A stretch of DNA of 64,000 nt, taken from NCBI GenBank assembly GCA_047602185.1, contig JASGHY010000001.1, positions 4,650,001-4,714,000 on the forward strand, given 5' to 3'. The notes beneath the pieces are model-generated. The model saw only the letters and a list, made by a program, of their open reading frames with translations, had not been told where the DNA came from and searched no databases. This DNA is from PMP191F sp047602185. GTDB taxonomy: Bacteria > Bacteroidota > Bacteroidia > Chitinophagales > Chitinophagaceae. Shown piece after piece: positions 60,771 to 64,000 of the stretch; the first letter of the stretch is position 1; every line of letters starts with the position of its first letter. A program made the translations under genes and the position numbers.

Positions 60771-61997
60771 TTACTCGTAGCGTAATGCTTCAATAGGATC
60801 CAGTTGTGACGCTTTTTGTGCAGGGTAATATCCAAAGAACACTCCTGTAATAGCACACACCATAAAGGAAAGCATGATGGATGACTGGGAAACCAATGTG
60901 GGCCATGATAAGAATATGGTTACTAACCGTGCCGCAGTAACACCTACAATGACGCCAATGATGCCTCCAGTAACGCTGATCAAAATAGCTTCTACTAAAA
61001 ACTGCAACAGGATATCAATACCCCGTGCGCCAATTGACATGCGTAAACCTATTTCCTTGGTACGCTCTGTAACTGATACGTACATAATATTCATGATGCC
61101 TATACCACCTACAATTAATGAAATACCTGCAATAGCAGTCAGCAACACGGTCAGCAGTTCGCTGGTAGAGCTGAACGTATTGATCAACTCCGCCTGTGTG
61201 CGCACCATGAAATCATCCTGATCGCCTTTTTTAAGTTTGTGGGAAGCCCTTAAAATCTCACTGATCTCTTCTGTTGCATTATCGGTACTGCTCTCGTCGC
61301 GGGCGGAGGCGTAAATATTCTGAATGTAGGTGATTGCCAGAATTCTTTTTTGTACCGTGGTGTAAGGAGCCAGAATAATGTCATCCTGGTCCTGTCCGAA
61401 TGCATTCTCCCCTTTTTCAGTTAGCACACCAATTACTTTAAATGGTATTTTATTAAAACGGATGATCTTACCTACCGGATCTTCACCGGAAGTAAAAAGG
61501 TTTTCGACAATCGTTTGACCTATCAAACAAACTTTTGCAGCAGTATTTACATTTTCCTCAGAAAATGCCACGCCATCTTTTACCTCCCAATCACGTATTT
61601 TCAGGAAGTCAGGATCTACCCCTTGTATAGTGGTTGGCCAGTTGTTGCCTGCATAGATCACCTGCCCCCTGCCTGATACAGCGGGAGATAATGCTGTAAT
61701 ATATTGTGCCTGCCGCCTGATGGCTGTAATATCATCCAATGTAAGTGACTGCACACTGGATGCATCCAGCCTGGCGCCACCACCCACCGTCTGGTTACTA
61801 TTAGGCCGGATGGTGATCATATTAGACCCCATGCTCGATAGCTGATCCTGGATGCTTTGTTTGGAACCCTGCCCGATAGCAACCATTGCAATTACAGCAG
61901 CAACACCAATGATAATGCCGAGCATGGTAAGGAATGCCCGCATTTTATTGCGTTGTAATGCCCTGAGGGCAAGGCGAAACAGGTTAATGAAATTCAT
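60771..61997 (-). CDS. MacB-type ABC transporter permease
   Basis: A 408-residue inner-membrane permease without the fused ATPase of E. coli MacB. The first membrane helix (about 20-42, LTMLGIIIGVAAVIAMVAIGQG) is followed by a large periplasmic MacB_PCD domain (about 43-270). Three C-terminal helices and the conserved IGIMNIMYVSVTERTKEIGLRMSIGA coupling region complete it. It works with the following ATPase and adaptor genes as a tripartite exporter of peptides, antibiotics or lipoproteins. Confidence 0.93.
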   Translation of the reverse strand: MNFINLFRLALRALQRNKMRAFLTMLGIIIGVAAVIAMVAIGQGSKQSIQDQLSSMGSNMITIRPNSNQTVGGGARLDASSVQSLTLDDITAIRRQAQYITALSPAVSGRGQVIYAGNNWPTTIQGVDPDFLKIRDWEVKDGVAFSEENVNTAAKVCLIGQTIVENLFTSGEDPVGKIIRFNKIPFKVIGVLTEKGENAFGQDQDDIILAPYTTVQKRILAITYIQNIYASARDESSTDNATEEISEILRASHKLKKGDQDDFMVRTQAELINTFSSTSELLTVLLTAIAGISLIVGGIGIMNIMYVSVTERTKEIGLRMSIGARGIDILLQFLVEAILISVTGGIIGVIVGVTAARLVTIFLSWPTLVSQSSIMLSFMVCAITGVFFGYYPAQKASQLDPIEALRYE

Positions 61998-62135
61998 ATA
62001 CTACAATCTTTTATTAATTGTATGATTGTTCTATTGTATCTCTTTCCCCCGCCCTGAAGGAGGGGGCAATGGCATGAATGCCTTGCTCTATTCAACAACA
62101 TTTGCCTACCGGCTAAAGCCAGATGATCGTTATCT

Positions 62136-62885
62136 TTAATAATCGTCGGTTACCGGCAGTTTGGCCAGCTCTTCTATAGCTGATTTAATATTTTCGTTTT
62201 TCGTATCCTTTACCACCCTTCCATCTTTGAGCATTACAGTACGGCTGCTAAAGGCTGCTATATCAGGTTCATGTGTTACAAACAAAATGGTTTTCCCTTG
62301 TTGCTGGTTAAGCTCCTGCATGAGGGCCATTATTTCGTAAGAGGTTCTCGAATCGAGGTTACCGGTTGCTTCATCGGCCAGGATCATCACCGGCTCATTT
62401 ACCAATGCCCTTGCAATAGCCACGCGTTGTTGCTGACCTCCTGACAACTGGTTGGGTGTATGATCGAGCCTGTTTGCCAGTTTCACTGCATCCAAAGCTT
62501 TTACCGCACGGTCGTACCGCTGTTTAGCTGAAATAGTGGGATTGTAAAAAAGCGGCAACTCTACATTTTCTAATGCAGACGTACGTGCCAGTAAATTGTA
62601 TGACTGGAATACAAAACCGATCTTCCGGTTGCGTAACTGTGCTAATTCATTGCGGGAAAGATTTGCAACTTCTACACCATCGAGCATATAACTACCGCCA
62701 GTTGGTTTGTCGAGACAGCCTAAAATATTCAGTAACGTTGTTTTACCTGAACCACTGCTTCCCATGATGGTAACAAATTCGCCCGCTTCTACTTTAAAAG
62801 TAACACCCTTGAGCGCACGCACTGTTTCTGCTCCCATTCTAAACTCTCGTTTGAGATCATGTATATCTAATATTACTTGTGCCAT
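62136..62885 (-). CDS. MacB-type ABC transporter ATPase
   Basis: A 249-residue ATPase: Walker A GSSGSGKTTLL (about 38-48), Q-loop FVFQSYNLL, signature LSGGQQQRVAIARAL, Walker B MILADEATGNLD, H-loop FVTHEPD. ATG 62885 gives the standard start MAQVILDIHDLKREF. The frame remains open 54 codons further, but that overlaps the adaptor gene and reads as Arg/Ala/Val-rich shadow. 138 bp separate it from the permease. Confidence 0.94.
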   Translation of the reverse strand: MAQVILDIHDLKREFRMGAETVRALKGVTFKVEAGEFVTIMGSSGSGKTTLLNILGCLDKPTGGSYMLDGVEVANLSRNELAQLRNRKIGFVFQSYNLLARTSALENVELPLFYNPTISAKQRYDRAVKALDAVKLANRLDHTPNQLSGGQQQRVAIARALVNEPVMILADEATGNLDSRTSYEIMALMQELNQQQGKTILFVTHEPDIAAFSSRTVMLKDGRVVKDTKNENIKSAIEELAKLPVTDDY

Positions 62886-62907
62886 GCTATAAATTTTACT
62901 GTTTGCG

Positions 62908-64000
62908 TTAACGGGGTCTGTTACCGCCTCCGCCACTTCCGCTGCCACTACTACCGCCTCTGCGCGCCGGCATAAAGGGGCTGCGTACACCGCTGTTTGC
63001 ATTGGCTGTGGCCGCGCTACCGGTCTCAGCACCATTGACAACCACATCTTCCGGCGTTAAGCCATCTATTACCTGCACATTTGCATCGTCTGTAATACCG
63101 ACATGTATCACACGTTTTGTAATTACATTCCCATTCAATACCCATACTACCGAACGCTTGGCTTTGACTGCTGTGTCCTGTGCTCCATTCATCCGCGGAT
63201 GTTGTTTTTTTAAAGTACCGGTATCCTGTTGTTCTTTTGACGCATCGGACTTTCCTCCTCCTTCTTCATGCTGTTTGCCCCTGTCAATAACATAGTTCTT
63301 GAGCATTGCCGAATCAGGTGTGTATTTTACAGCCTTGGCAGATACCAGGAGTGCATTTTCTACTTCTTTTGTGTAAATAGTTATACTCGCCGTCATGCCG
63401 GGCTTTAATTTCTGCATTTCGTTAGGTGCGTCAATAATGGTTACATAAGTAACCACGTTGGACGATACGCTTGGCTGAAGCCGTATTTCCTTTACTGTTC
63501 CTTCAAACACATCATTGGGAAAAGCATCTACAGAAAAAGAGGCACGCTGCCCTGTTTTTACATTACCAATATCAGCTTCATCTACCGCCGCACGTACCTG
63601 CATACGGGTAAGGTCTTTCGCAATTACAAATAGGGTAGGTGTGCTAAAACTGGCTGCTACTGTTTGGCCTGCACTTATGTTTCGTGACAACACCGTGCCA
63701 TCAATAGGGGAATAAATATCTGCCAGTTCAAGATTCCTGTTGGCTGTTTTCAATTGCGCACCTACACTGGTTACATTATCTTTTGCAGTATTATATTGGT
63801 ACAGAGCGGTTTCATAATCGGCCCTGCTGATAGCTCCTACATCAAACAAACTTTTTTGCCTGCTGTAATTACTTTCCTGGTACACCAACTGGCTTTTGGC
63901 CTGCTGCAGTGAACCAGAAAACTGCTGTACCTGTGCCAGTAGCAATACTTTATCCAGTTCTGCCAGCAACTGCCCTTTCTTTACCACAGCATTGTAATCT
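62908..64000 (-). CDS. MacA/HlyD-type periplasmic adaptor, partial
   Basis: The frame enters from the right edge, so the N-terminus is missing. What remains shows the lipoyl half (AVVKKGQLLAELDKVLL), an alpha-hairpin (QQAKSQLVYQESNYSRQKSLFDVGAISRADYETA), the second lipoyl half (IYSPIDGTVLSRNISAGQTV) and the beta-barrel/membrane-proximal domains. The tail is unusually Gly/Ser/Arg-rich, and an internal stretch (SDASKEQQDTGTLKKQHPRMN) is an insertion in the barrel. It links the permease to an outer-membrane channel, probably encoded outside the window. Confidence 0.92.
   Translation of the reverse strand, partial: DYNAVVKKGQLLAELDKVLLLAQVQQFSGSLQQAKSQLVYQESNYSRQKSLFDVGAISRADYETALYQYNTAKDNVTSVGAQLKTANRNLELADIYSPIDGTVLSRNISAGQTVAASFSTPTLFVIAKDLTRMQVRAAVDEADIGNVKTGQRASFSVDAFPNDVFEGTVKEIRLQPSVSSNVVTYVTIIDAPNEMQKLKPGMTASITIYTKEVENALLVSAKAVKYTPDSAMLKNYVIDRGKQHEEGGGKSDASKEQQDTGTLKKQHPRMNGAQDTAVKAKRSVVWVLNGNVITKRVIHVGITDDANVQVIDGLTPEDVVVNGAETGSAATANANSGVRSPFMPARRGGSSGSGSGGGGNRPR

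Noticed and set aside
62886..63047. 54-residue N-terminal extension of the MacB-type ATPase
   Set aside because: It lies inside the coding sequence of the adaptor gene in another frame, is Arg/Ala/Val-rich, and the standard ABC start follows the ATG at 62885.

Overview
The window looks like a chromosomal segment of a Bacteroidota bacterium, most likely a member of Chitinophagaceae. The evidence is the gene content: a UpxY-type NusG-like antiterminator heading a polysaccharide locus, a Wzc-type kinase with a Gly-Tyr tail, an outer-membrane beta-barrel protein with a carboxypeptidase-regulatory N-domain, and promoter-like TAnnTTTG boxes in place of an E. coli-type -10. The AT-rich codon use and several TTG starts also fit. 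No rRNA, insertion sequence, integrase or CRISPR array was seen.

Region 1 (0.4-3 kb, minus strand) is a probable light-response edge. A CarH/LitR-like MerR regulator carries an intact adenosylcobalamin-binding signature, and is followed by an ECF sigma factor and IPP isomerase (idi). Region 2 (3.3-35.8 kb, all minus) is one large exopolysaccharide/capsule locus, read from 35.8 down to 3.3 kb. In that order it holds upxY, a hexapeptide acyltransferase, wza, wzc, an ABC exporter (wzm/wzt), then about 20 glycosyltransferase, methyltransferase, acetyltransferase and epimerase genes, a Wzy-like polymerase, gmd and fcl for GDP-L-fucose, and a PHP-type tyrosine phosphatase. One DUF5672 gene is frameshifted in a T7 tract, and one acyltransferase lacks an ATG where homology requires it. 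No flippase or initiating phosphoglycosyltransferase was recognised.

Region 3 (35.8-40.8 kb) is a gene-poor, repeat-rich stretch. It is followed by a lineage-specific hypothetical gene, a NagX-like acyltransferase, a deleted acyltransferase remnant and a small membrane protein. Region 4 (41-44.9 kb, minus) is the most unusual part. It encodes an RtcB RNA ligase, an AAA ATPase, two aberrant tRNA genes (His GTG-like and Ile GAT-like), and a short paralogue of the ATPase N-domain. Upstream lie an attenuator-like hairpin and a 31-codon peptide gene with its own promoter and terminator. A NarL-type two-component system with a membrane partner follows at 45-47 kb. I read the block as an RNA-repair/tRNA-surveillance locus.

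Region 5 (47-54 kb) holds a lipoprotein, a PA0069-type radical SAM protein and a tiny Cys-containing ORF. Two 2H-phosphoesterase-like paralogues follow; one has lost both histidines. They are divergent from umuD-umuC across a palindromic operator candidate, and a DUF72 gene follows. UmuD has Arg at the expected catalytic Lys position, and UmuC has a tail made from a repeat also found at 37 kb. Region 6 (54-64 kb) holds an ECF sigma factor with two small partners, a cell-wall amidase lipoprotein, an RhlE-type helicase, a large outer-membrane protein, and a MacB/ATPase/MacA tripartite exporter that runs off the right edge.
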